A stretch of 28,223 nucleotides of DNA from Apostichopus parvimensis (lineage: Eukaryota > Echinodermata > Holothuroidea > Aspidochirotida > Stichopodidae), in NCBI GenBank assembly GCA_000934455.1, contig KN889067.1, forward strand, positions 6,494 to 34,716. Reading direction: 5' to 3'. Both the position numbers and the translations under genes were made by a program. The notes under the pieces were generated by a model that was not told the origin of the DNA, ran no database searches, and worked only from the letters and a program-made list of their open reading frames with translations. Every line of letters starts with the position of its first letter. Within the stretch, counting starts at the first letter, position 1. Positions 1-10,200 of the stretch are shown here, piece after piece.

Positions 1-462
1 TTGTTTATATTGTGTTCATGTGTTTTGTGGACATGCTTACTCAGTCCAATAAAGAATGCTTGATCATTTGAACTGTTCAGTTTGCAAGTGTTGTTATTGT
101 GTTCATGTGTTTCGTAAATGCTTGAATAGATACATCCCTTGCTGGGTTGCAACCCTGTATGTAGCTAAGTGTGGAAAGTGTTGCAACAAGATACAGAGAC
201 GTTCGCTGTGGCAGGCTACTACTGCCATGGGTGGTGAACACTATACATGAAAACTATCTCTAAACTAATCATAGAATAAAACCTAGTTACACATCACAGT
301 ATGTGTTCAAACCCTGTATGCAGTTCTCATTCTTTGACTAACTTCACCTAGCTTCGGTAGCTGGAATGCAGGGATGTTAACAACTTGTAGTAGTTGTTAG
401 CTAATTACAAACCTACAATGTGGTCTGACTGCTGGCTATTCTTTTGTCTTATATCTGCTCAG
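1..462 (+). other. Intron upstream of the first ABCC5-like exon in the window
   Basis: No coding segment is seen here. A short stretch near 1-29 is partly repeated near 90-119 (shared core TGTGTTCATGTGTTT). The segment ends in a pyrimidine-containing acceptor, CTGCTCAG, directly before the exon at 463. Earlier exons of the transporter must lie to the left of the window. Confidence 0.6.
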
Positions 463-541
463 GTATAATTTAGATCCATTTGAGAACCACACTGATGAAG
501 AACTCTGGAGTGCCCTGGAGAGAGCTCACATGAAAAACAAG
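463..541 (+). CDS. ABCC5: ABCC5/MRP5-like ABC transporter, exon n-2 (partial gene)
   Basis: This exon encodes the part of the second nucleotide-binding domain (NBD2) between the Q-loop region and the signature helix. After one base completing a split codon it reads [20 protein letters not shown] then AHMKNK (26 residues). The NLDPF...LERxHMK pattern is what I recall of vertebrate ABCC5, and it is closer to ABCC5 than to ABCC1-type members. Acceptor CTCAG and donor AAG|GTAATG fit consensus. ABCC5 proteins are plasma-membrane ATP-driven exporters of organic anions, including cyclic nucleotides and glutamate conjugates; this is family knowledge. The gene's 5' part is outside the window. ABCC11/12-type paralogues are the main alternative. 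The 3' end of this exon is tandemly copied into the following intron. Confidence 0.88.
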
Positions 542-1290
542 GTAATGTTTAAAGATGCTCTCTGAATTGCGAATATATCTTGTCTCTCATATCAGGGAGT
601 GATGATTAGATTGCATTGGAGAGAGCTCACATGAAAAACAAGGTAATGTTAAAGATGCTCTCTGAATTGTGAATATATCTCGTCTCTCATATCAGGGAGT
701 AATGATTAGATGGGATTGGAGGGCGCTCACAAGAAATAAAATGTATTAATGTTGACAATCTCCATATCTCATATCAGGTTGTGGGTGGAAGAGGGGGGGG
801 GTGGTATGTGTTGGAGAGAGCTCACATGAAAGAAAAGGTAATGTTTAATGATGCTCTCTGAATTGTGAATATATCTTGTCTCTCATATCAGTGAGTGAAG
901 ATTAGGTGTGGATGGGATTGGAGGGCACTCACATGAAATAAAATGTATTAATGTTGACAATCTCCATATCTCATATCAGGTTGGGGGGGGGGGGGGGGTG
1001 CGGTAGGCATTGGAGGGAGAAAACATGACAGTAAACACAATTTTAGTGCCTTTAATTTGTAACATAATCTTGCCTCTTGTAAAAGGGAGAACAGATTGAT
1101 GTTCATGTACTTTAAAAAAAAAACACCTGTTAATATTGGTGGTGGAGGGGGGGGGGGGATTACATGGAGTTCACATTGTAAAAAAAAGAGCTAATTTTCA
1201 GACTTCAAGTTGTGATATATCTTGCCTGTCATAATACAAGGGAGGGGAGAGTGATGTTCATTTACTGCACAAATACTCCTATTTCAGGGC
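516..1290 (+). repeat. Tandem array of exon 3' end plus splice donor (about 7 copies, 92-107 bp spacing for most)
   Basis: The 3' edge of the exon, its donor and about 70 bp of intron recur with copies starting near 516, 617, 717, 812, 919, 1011 and 1165. Copies at 516, 617 and 812 keep the exon-like GGAGAGAGCTCACATGAAA and a GTAATG donor. Copies at 717 and 919 form a second subtype in which the donor has decayed to AAATGTATT. The last two are strongly degenerate. Most copies end in a TCTCATATCAG acceptor-like sequence. Long G runs (for example 983-998) interrupt the array. This is a minisatellite that arose across an exon-intron junction. The left end overlaps the real exon; the right limit is approximate. 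Confidence 0.85.
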
Positions 1291-1507
1291 AACTTCTGTT
1301 GAAAAGTTATCATGAATCATAACAAATATAGGTCCTTTCAAATTAATTTTCAGCCAGTTCAAAGGCAGTTTGAACTTCACAATATCACAGCGGATATAAA
1401 CTTGTCACCCAAAAGTTAAAACTCAAACAGCCATTTAAGCTTATCTTTACTATCAATAAGGTGGAGGGGGACAGTAATGTGCTGTTTGTATCTCTGTTTG
1501 CTGTTGA

Positions 1508-2496
<989 letters not shown>

Positions 2497-2937
2497 TCTG
2501 GTTGAAGTTCTCATAATTTACCTTTTCTCTGCCTGCTTTTTTTTTTTTTATCTTTCCATCTGCAGGTAGCAGAGTTTGACACCCCATCTGGTTAAAGTTC
2601 TCATAATTTACCGTTTATGTTTTAATTTTTGCATCTGCAGGTAGCAGAGTTTGACACCCCATCTGGTTAAAGTTCTCAGTTACCTTTTCTCTGCCTACCA
2701 TTTATGTTTTTATTTTTTCATCTGCAGGTAGCAGAGTTTGACACCCCATCTGGTTAAAGTTCTCATAATTTACCTTTTCTCTGCCTACTGTGTATGTTTT
2801 TATTTTTTTCATCTGCAGGTAGCAGAGTTTGACACCCCATCTGGTCAAAGTTCTCATAATTTATCTTTTCTCTGCCTACTGTTGATTTTTTTTTTTTTTT
2901 TTCCATCTGCAGGTAGCAGAGTTTGACACCCCATCTG
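2497..2937 (+). repeat. Tandem array of last-exon acceptor plus first 25 coding bases (5 copies)
   Basis: Five 3' splice sites of the form (pyrimidine-rich)-CATCTGCAG are each followed by the same 25 coding bases for VAEFDTPS. The coding copies start at 2566, 2641, 2728, 2819 and 2913 (spacings 75, 87, 91 and 94). Between them lies a conserved AGTTCTCATAATTTACC-type segment and CTCTGCCTAC; the segment before the first acceptor starts near 2497. Only the 2913 copy continues into the true exon. Copies at 2566, 2641 and 2728 run into GGT-TAA, so their use would end the protein after VAEFDTPSG. The 2819 copy has GGT-CAA and stays open. The exon stub is identical in all five, so the array is young or under homogenisation. 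Confidence 0.93.
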
Positions 2938-3017
2938 CCCTATTGTCCAAGAAGGATTCAGTTTTTGCGGGGATGGTCGCCGCTGCAGAACAGCAGCATA
3001 AAAATAGTTTGGACTGA
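2913..3017 (+). CDS. ABCC5: ABCC5-like ABC transporter, terminal coding exon
   Basis: This exon encodes the last 34 residues. It begins VAEFDTPSALLSKKDS, continues VFAGMVAAAEQQHKN and ends SLD before TGA at 3015-3017. The VxEFDTPSxLL segment after the last NBD2 strand and the AAAE tail match the ABCC5 C-terminus as I know it. The exon is phase 0, continuous with the exon ending at 1816. It is preceded by a poly-T tract and CTGCAG. The 3' UTR follows; the first clear AATAAA is at 3244-3249, inside a Penelope-type repeat fragment. Four upstream decoy acceptors could compete with this one. Confidence 0.93.
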   Translation, partial: VAEFDTPSALLSKKDSVFAGMVAAAEQQHKNSLD

Positions 3018-3268
3018 AACCCTGTAAGAAGAATAGATGAATTTACAGCAAAGAGGAAAGATGAACTAACAGCAAGGATGAAAGATGAATAGAATGACAA
3101 CAACAACAACGAGCATCGAGACGCTCGAGAAGTTGCAATTAGAATCACGAGGGCAGCAGTATCTCGTGAAAACTCGCAGCAAGATTAGAGTCCACTGATG
3201 CAGAAAAAACAGAACCGATGAGCAAAGAAAGCCAGTTTACCAAAATAAAACTTGTGTAAAAGTAAGTT

Positions 3269-3308
3269 GGCCTGACGTTTCGATCCTAGCAGGATCTTCT
3301 TCAGAGGC
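3269..3308 (-). ncRNA. Type I hammerhead ribozyme motif, Penelope-type variant
   Basis: Read 5' to 3' on the minus strand from 3308: stem I strand GCCT (3308-3305), core CTGAAGA (3304-3298), one extra A, stem II GATCCT-GCT-AGGATC (3296-3282), GAAA (3281-3278), then CG and UC. The predicted cleavage is after C at 3274, and the second stem I strand AGGC (3273-3270) is exactly complementary to the first. Stem III is just A-C/G-U with no loop, as in the minimal Penelope variants thought to act as dimers. The extra A before stem II departs from the canonical core, so activity as a monomer is doubtful. Confidence 0.75.
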
Positions 3309-3419
3309 TAAAATGAAACTTGGCAAATGTATTATGAAATGAAGTTAGCACACTCAATGAGACCTGCAGATAGGAGTAGTGAATGGGATAGTATGGCTAC
3401 TGCAGAGTCCTGGGAAAGT

Positions 3420-3439
3420 GGGGAGGGGGGAGGGAGGGG
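3420..3439 (+). other. Potential G-quadruplex
   Basis: Four G runs separated by single A residues (GGGG-A-GGGGGG-A-GGG-A-GGGG). It fits the G-quadruplex pattern on the plus strand. No function is implied by position. Confidence 0.5.
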
Positions 3440-4070
3440 TTGTGGTTTTATCACTATGGCTGGGAATTGCTGATAGGAATTTGCTGGCAGTGTGTAAAAC
3501 TAAGTAAAGACTTCCAACTTATTTACCTCAGAAAACCTCCACTTGGAGCAGGTGAAGGGAGGGGGGTGTAGCCTTGTAATAGCCCTGTGCCTCCCCTAAC
3601 TTCTCATGCTCAGTTTTTGTAAGATGTAATTACAGTGCTCATGATAAATCGATGAACATTCTTTGGTTCTATCATTGGATCATATTTGCTTGGATCATCT
3701 TTAATGTCTCCAGGAGTTTAGTTTGAAAAACTGCCAAGATTGTTATTAAGTGTAATATCTGGATGATTCTACAGCTCAAACTTTTTTTCAGAGGCTTTGA
3801 CAAAGGCTGAGAAAAGCCATTATTTATAAGAAGCATGCTTTGAGAGAGGCAATAAAAAAAATCATAATAATAATAATCTTCCAAAAAATAATGATCATAG
3901 TTTGTGCAGTATTACAATGTTTTGGGAGCAGCGCTGTTTCCCTCTTAAAGTATAGTTTGCAGTTCCAACCAAAATATCTGTGCGGAGAATTTCTGATTTA
4001 CATGTTATATTTGAAAGTAATGCAAAAGGTGCACAAGTGGGAAATTTAATATAACACAGGCATGAGCTTT

Positions 4071-4088
4071 TTCCGCGAATTCGCGGAA
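4071..4088. repeat. 18-bp perfect palindrome
   Basis: TTCCGCGAA followed by its exact reverse complement TTCGCGGAA. It is CpG-rich in AT-rich surroundings. It may be part of a decayed repeat that also includes the direct duplication starting at 4098. Confidence 0.8.
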
Positions 4089-4097
4089 TATCCGTGA

Positions 4098-4396
4098 TTG
4101 GTTAACAATGCTGCGTCACAATCATAGATGTTTTAAGACTTGACTTGATTTCTTTTCTACCTCGGGGACAAAAACTTTTATCCTAACACACTGTAGCATA
4201 CGCAAACTGGAGCCTATACCGCAATTTTTGCAAAGTTCAGAGAACTTTTTTTTTACCCCAGGCTCATCCTGATAACAAGATAATGTAAAGCATGGCAGGC
4301 AAGGGACAAAAGTGTGTCTGATATGATGTCATTTTCTATATGGTTAGCAATGCTACTTCACAATGTATCAGAATGATAGATGTTTTAAGACTTGAC
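4098..4396 (+). repeat. Diverged direct duplication
   Basis: 4098-4144 and 4341-4396 share GGTTARCAATGCT and the exact 3' part TAGATGTTTTAAGACTTGAC. The second copy carries a small insertion. The intervening 200 bases are not clearly repeated. Confidence 0.65.
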
Positions 4397-4654
4397 CTAC
4401 TTGATATTGGACATATTGATATTAATTTACCTTATTACCTTAAGTTACCTCAAGTTATTTTCTTCCCAAAGATTGCAAAAGTGTTCAATTTGAATCCATA
4501 AATTGGACCAACGTACCAAGTTTCCATGGAAAACTGTATTAGCATAGTTCTAATGCAAAGTTACTGATAGCAGGTTGTCGATTTCAAAAGATGCAGTATG
4601 TATGGTAAATGTCAGTGCAAACAATAAATGTCTTGTGAGCAAATAAATATATAT

Positions 4655-4689
<35 letters not shown>

Positions 4690-5227
4690 ATGAAATGTGG
4701 CAGCTGGTTTAACAGAGTACTTCTAATAACTTTATTCTTAGTGCATTCAATTTTGATATTTTTCTTCTGTATTTCGAAATGTTTTAGAACTTCACTTTTC
4801 ACTTATCGTCCTGTTTTGTACAGGGGACCTTAACAGAATTTTGTAGATGAATGACCTCTGGGAGGGAGTTGATGGACTGTTTTGTTCTTTAGTTTATTTT
4901 TTATTACACTATCACATCTTTTTTTTATATAGAGGAAGTCATACAACATAGTTTAGAGGCTAGTTTTGAATTAAAAGGGCAAACTGTACTTAACTGTCAC
5001 CCAAAAGCATTTTTAATAGCAGATATACAAATTTATTCCAGTTGATTCACAAAACACTTTTTTAATTCTCTGAAAGCAGTTTTTGATAGTTATGACCTTA
5101 ATTGAATTTTCCAAATATCTTCATAAATGATTCACTGACATAAGTTTTGTTTTTCTAATATATAACAATAAAATTAACTAAAGACACAAATCAAGAATTA
5201 TCTAACAAGAGTTTTTATATATATACT

Positions 5228-5372
5228 CAACTAGCAATGGTAGAGCGCCTCAGCTAGCAATGGTGGAGCGCCTCAACTAGCAATGGTAGAGCGCCTCAGC
5301 TAGCAATGGTGGAGCGCCTCAACTAGCAATGGTAGAGCGCCTCAGCTAGCAATGGTAGAGCGCCTCAACTAG
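5228..5372 (+). repeat. 23-bp minisatellite, six units
   Basis: Six 23-bp units of the form CARCTAGCAATGGTRGAGCG plus CCT, with a partial seventh. Units alternate A/G at two positions, giving a 46-bp higher-order repeat. The unit resembles a tRNA D-arm/A-box (TAGC..AATGGTAGAGCGCC) with two bases missing. The 23-bp period breaks any reading frame. Confidence 0.93.
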
Positions 5373-5704
5373 AATTATGTCGTTATATTATTTGACGGAG
5401 ATAACCTTACAAAGGAGGAGTGGGCTGTGTTAGATATCATCATTCAAGGCTGGGAAACCAAGCAAAGTTAGAAACATTAGGAACAAGTTGAAATTAAATA
5501 TGCATGCCCATTGAAGAGAAAGATCACAAATGTAGAGCGGGTTTAAAATCATTGGACAGTTTTTAATTTTGTAGATATTATATGCCATACACGTTCCTTG
5601 TAAGTGGTTTTTTACACAGAGCTTGTATTGGCATGAATTATATTGTTACGTGTTATTGTACGGAAGGCCTCATTGAACAAATGTACCAAAGATAATATAC
5701 TAAT

Positions 5705-5828
5705 ATGATGTGTCTAGTTACACATTAATGGTATAACGATGTGTGTAGTTATACATTAATGGTATAATGATGTGTGTAGTTATACATTAATGGTATAATG
5801 ATGTGTGTAGTTATACTGTAATGTTATA
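5705..5828 (+). repeat. 31-bp minisatellite, four units
   Basis: Four 31-bp units with core GATGTGTGTAGTTATAC then ATTAATGGTATA. The first and last are the most diverged, as expected at array edges. Confidence 0.9.
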
Positions 5829-6136
5829 ATTACAAAAGTTTTCACTATACCAAGGAAATTTTCTATAAAATTAATGTTCTTATTTGTTTTACTGTGTTCA
5901 GATCATTTGTTATTATTCTTGTAAGTATTACCTAACCTTAGTTCTAATAAAGAATGGTGTTTACGCCAACAATGGTGTTAATCTCTTTATTTAGTTGATC
6001 TATTGTTCATGGCAATGCAGCCGTCTGTCCGTCCACAATGGTCGGAAGGCTACTACTCGCAGAACCTTTGCTGAATTCTTTACCAGAGTTGGGGAGGTTG
6101 TAAGATATGGTAACAACCACACCACCCCACAATGCT

Positions 6137-6498
6137 CATAGGCGTAGGAGCCCAATTTGATTTGGGGGGGCTGTAACGACTTGCCCGAAAAATTTAACCA
6201 AAATTTTTCGCACGCTCCACGCGCGTTCATCATGTTAATGTGCATATCATTTAGGGCATGTATTGGGTATAACATCTCGTGCCAATAACATACAGTCATT
6301 AGCCGTGTTAATACCCTTCCATATTGGTTAGAATTATTGGGGAAGTCGTTACAATAATAATGATATAAGTTTAACCATTGAAAAACACATTGCAAATTAT
6401 TTTTCTTTCCGTTTTTTTCACAGCATATTGCCCGAATTTTCACGAAAATTTTGGGTTGGGGGCTGCAGCCCCCCCCCCCCCCCCCCACCCCGCCTATG
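6137..6498. mobile_element. hAT-type MITE (non-autonomous), 362 bp
   Basis: It starts CATAGGCGTAGG and ends CCCCGCCTATG, giving inverted termini of about 11 bp with mismatches. It is flanked by ACAATGCT (6129-6136) and ACAATACT (6499-6506), an 8-bp target duplication with one difference. Eight-base duplications are characteristic of hAT transposons. No transposase is encoded; the longer minus-strand open frame across it is incidental. A long C run sits just inside the right end. Confidence 0.75.
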
Positions 6499-6807
6499 AC
6501 AATACTTCATGTTCTAGTGCCATAGATATAGGTGTGTAGGGTTTATAAGGAAGTGGCATATAGGATGTGAGCCAAACCTTTAACCCCTCTTCCACACCCT
6601 CCTGCATATTCTGCTCCACCCCCCCCACCCTCCTCCCTACCACTACCAGTCTGGACAGGATATAACTCAGTCTAATGCATAACCTGTTGTTCTACAGTAT
6701 ATAGAAGTGCTAAATTTAACATTCAATACACACACACACACAGCAGTATACTGGACCATTTCAAACACAATATTACAACTAGCAATTATTGATTCAACCT
6801 TTTCTAG

Positions 6808-6849
6808 AGTTTAACGCCCTCCATACGCAAATGTACAAGAATATAAATA
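6808..6849 (+). CDS. Candidate internal exon of an unidentified protein (exon 1 of 3 seen)
   Basis: Acceptor CTTTTCTAG, then two bases completing a codon, then FNALHTQMYKNIN, then one base before a strong donor GTAAGC. The trailing A plus the first two bases of the next candidate exon (GA) makes an Arg codon, so the phases agree. Upstream exons were not found. I do not recognise the family. The evidence is splice signals, phase agreement and coding-like composition only. Confidence 0.45.
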
Positions 6850-6961
6850 GTAAGCCTGCTGGGTGGCAGAAGGACCTATTTTAGTTGAAAACTTGATCCA
6901 AAGTAAATTACAGTTCTTGATATTTGTCAACCTCTGTGAATTTTTATTATTATTTTGCTAG

Positions 6962-7002
6962 GAGATTTAAGGAAGCTCAAGCAAAGTGGGATCATCGAAA
7001 AG
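6962..7002 (+). CDS. Candidate exon of an unidentified protein (exon 2 of 3)
   Basis: A 41-bp exon after a good acceptor (poly-T, TTGCTAG). It completes an Arg codon and reads DLRKLKQSGIIEK. The donor AAG|GTTAAA is weak. It joins in phase 0 to the exon at 7197. The peptide is charged and probably helical. Confidence 0.45.
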
Positions 7003-7196
7003 GTTAAATAGTTTAAAGATACATGTTACACATACGTGTTAGTGGAGACATTGCAAGTATTGTCCTCTCAAGTACCCATCAAAGTATAGACTATAATATA
7101 ACCAGTTGCAAAATTTACTTTCCCAGATGTTCAATAAATTATATATACCACATTTATACCATAATATCATAATTATTATTATTGGTTGGTATTTAG

Positions 7197-7268
7197 GCAA
7201 ACGCAGCACGGAGAGAGGAACTTGACGGCAGGGAGTCCATTATGAACATCCTCACACTGGGCAATTAA
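7197..7268 (+). CDS. Candidate terminal coding exon of an unidentified protein (exon 3 of 3)
   Basis: After GTATTTAG the frame reads ANAARREELDGRESIMNILT then LGN and TAA. With the two exons before it this gives a continuous, charged, probably helical C-terminus of 50 residues (RDLRKLKQSGIIEK followed by ANAARREELD). An AATAAA at 7675-7680 could end the transcript. It is a separate gene from the transporter, which already terminates at 3017. The product is unknown. Confidence 0.5.
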   Translation, partial: ANAARREELDGRESIMNILTLGN

Positions 7269-10200
7269 AGCCAGTGCATTAGTGGTTCGTTCTTTAGGGT
7301 CTTCTGTATGCTTCCTTGTGTAGGCTAAATAACCCCAGGCACTACTGATATCATTTAGAAAATAAGTGGTCTCAGAAAAAGATCATACCTTGATCAGGTA
7401 AGAAGTAAATTCATTTTGAACTTTGAAAATGAGTTAACCATTGACCTTCAGTTCAAACATACTATATTAGAATCAAATATTGATGACAATTCGATATAGA
7501 TTGGTAAGTGACATAAAAAGTTGGTACTGAACCATAAAATCTGGCCTTATGTGACATTTCTAGTACTCCCCCAACCACATTCTCCCCTCTGACCACTCTC
7601 CTACCCCCCCCCCCCAACCACCACTATCCTCTTTAAAAAGTGTCCAAAGTTTATGTCATCACATGGTTCATCAAAATAAAAGATTATGGAGAAGTGCATA
7701 GAATCATTCAAAGCCCTTACTGATCATGTAACCCCATTAAGTGTAATTATTTTTCCTTTGTCGTTCCACAACTAACGAAAAAACACTGGCAAAATCCGGC
7801 CTATCGCATGAGTCTGCATGACATATGAATAAACTTTTGAAATGTAAGTTAATGAATGATTCAGTCTTTAAGCTTTTAGTTTGACCCCATCTGGCCTCCT
7901 GCAATAATACATATACTCTAGTATTTCATTATGGTCACAAACACATTTTTCATCGTTTTACCTAATTGACCAGCTCCAGTTTAACTGACCACATACTGAA
8001 GGCACTCCAACTACAAGGGCTAATTGCTGGTTGCCAAGGCAACACTGCCTCAGGTCTGTGGCTTTAATACTTCTAATTGCGTTACACTCTAATTAGTATC
8101 ACATGACAGTGTTCATGATCCAATATGCTCTAAGCAGTAAAGTTTAGCTGCCCATAGGGAAACACTCAGTGTGTTATGAATTACACAAGAAGTGACCAGG
8201 CTAGCAGTACAGAAGCCTTTAGGTACATAAATTGTGCCCAGTTACTGATATCTACCTTAATTTCTTTCAAACATGAACTCAACATCTATCCATATGTTTA
8301 GGAAGAAATTTGAAACCATGGCATTTAAAAGCAGTTGCATTTGGAAGTTCACCAAACTTACAGCTACCAAGTATTATTTATAATTAGATTGCAATTCAAT
8401 CGATCAATTTAAGACCCTCTCTTTGATTTGAGTTTGATTTAGTTCTCAAATTTATTCCTAAAGTCATGTTTTTCTTCATATTATTGGTTTTTAATCACAT
8501 GCAAAAAGCACATCCTTTTTTTACTGTTACCGGAATGTGACTAGTAAGCTAATAAAGTTAGAGTTATCACATTTTAGTATTGAGTAACATCGTAAAATTT
8601 AAATACAAAAAGAGGCCCAAAACAGCTGCTAACATCTGAGTAAAACCTCTAAATAATTTATGAAATTTGCAAAACTTGTTTTGAACCAAACCATATTGGT
8701 TTCATTTTCACATAGTTAAGGTCCATGTGACCATGTCACACACAAGAAAGTTTCCTTCCACTAATTAATTGTATAAAATGAATAAAGCTTGTTTTTGGAG
8801 ATATTTTTTTAGAATTCAAACTTTTGCCAAATTAAGGGAGATGAAAGTTATGTCCAATACCTGGAAGTGCCATTTCCAGCCATGTAAGGGTACTTTGACC
8901 TAATCATTTCCTATGATATAGATTGTGTACTGAAGTGTGCTTATCACACGCTGGCAACCCTACAGTAAGCAAACTGTTGATCATACTTTTTTTTATATCA
9001 ATGTACATGAAGGCAAACATGAAAGTACACTCATGTACCTTGAAAGCTCTCACCCTGGGGACCTTCCCCCGTCAATCCCCTATCCCCATCTTGCACTCAC
9101 ACACAGCCCTCTATAATCATCATTGCTGATAATTTTGTTGTTTCCTCTTGTTTTGCAATACAAGCGTTATAAACATACAAAAATGTATTTTAAGTTTCAC
9201 TAGTGGGTGGAACCTTCAACAGAATTAAAATAGTGATAATAACTAATATATGCCATAAGGTCAAACCATTTTCTAAATTTTACTTGCCTAATATCCTTTT
9301 CGAAGTTAGTTTTATGTCCTTACCCTTTAAGTTTGTTTGTTTGGTTTTTATTTGGTTTTATGATTGCAAAATAAACTTTCTGACTATTCTTACTCTAAGA
9401 GATGTCAGAAATGGAAACAGTATCCTTTTTTTTCTTCTTCAAGTTACTTAAAATTCAGTCCGGTATTTACATCTTCAATGGCATCAATTCCTGCGGCTGG
9501 GATATGCCGGGCTCAGAGTCGGTACTAGTGCCTAGAATCTCAATATGTAATTTGAGTTATACCAGGCCAGTTTAATACAAAGAATTCTAATACAACATAA
9601 AAATATATATATACTTGGAACTGACAAATTCCAGAGCTGGAGGACTTTTTGTGAAGAATACTTTGGCGAGTTCAATAACCTCCAACTTGTTCTGTAGTAT
9701 TTTGAAATCTGTCTACAACTTAAACAGAATCTGACAGCTTGAATTACATTTGTACAATATACTCAGCATCAGAGAGAAAGAGAGAGGTGGAGAGAGAGGT
9801 GGAGAGAGACCTTAAAGAGGTATAAATAATTTGCAGAAAATTGATGAGTTGGACACAAATGGTGAAAAAAAATGAAGAGGCTGTCCACACTGTTTGATTT
9901 TGATCAGGTTGTTGGGGTAGATGTTAACAATAATAGGAATCCTTGAACAAGTTTTAAGGCTGTTTACTGTAATGACATATAACGAAACGAGGAACTCATC
10001 ACTACTGTTACTTGACTTGCAAATGGATCGATATAAATGTGATCATCTCTGAACAATTTTCATGTTACCTCTCTGCTTTAACTTGTAAAAACTACAAAAT
10101 GAACTTAGAAAAGGAGAGTTGTGGGAATTTCATGTGCAGTGATTTTATTTGCAGTGTAAAGTATTTGAAGAAACCCTCACTTAGTAGTTTCTAGAGATAT

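Larger units (their letters stand above)
3238..3440 (-). mobile_element. Penelope-like element terminal fragment
   Basis: The segment contains a hammerhead motif of the kind described in the flanking repeats of Penelope-like retroelements (family knowledge). The sequence on both sides resembles the widely dispersed copies of that motif. No reverse transcriptase or GIY-YIG frame remains. Boundaries are estimated. It lies in the ABCC5-like 3' flank and supplies that gene's candidate AATAAA at 3244-3249. Confidence 0.55.
3441..5227. other. Intergenic, no gene seen
   Basis: AT-rich DNA with an 18-bp palindrome at 4071-4088, a diverged direct duplication (4098-4144 with 4341-4396) and a 28-base T run at 4658-4685. 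Short open frames show no recognisable family or splice context. Confidence 0.5.

Noticed and set aside
5228..5372. CRISPR-like array
   Set aside because: Units are directly adjacent with no spacers, and the DNA is eukaryotic; this is a minisatellite.
5376..5472. Short frame after the 23-bp minisatellite (DGDNLTKEEWAVLDII...)
   Set aside because: It looks weakly coding, but no donor follows, the acceptor lies in the repeat, and it does not fit the phase of the exons at 6808-7268.
6018..6110. Possible exon ending at a GTAAGA donor near 6108
   Set aside because: Three frames are partly open and none gives the phase needed to join the exon at 6808; it may be repeat sequence next to the MITE.
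6000..6488. 162-codon open frame on the minus strand
   Set aside because: It overlaps the hAT-type MITE almost entirely, begins in its poly-C tract (Gly run) and has no recognisable domain.
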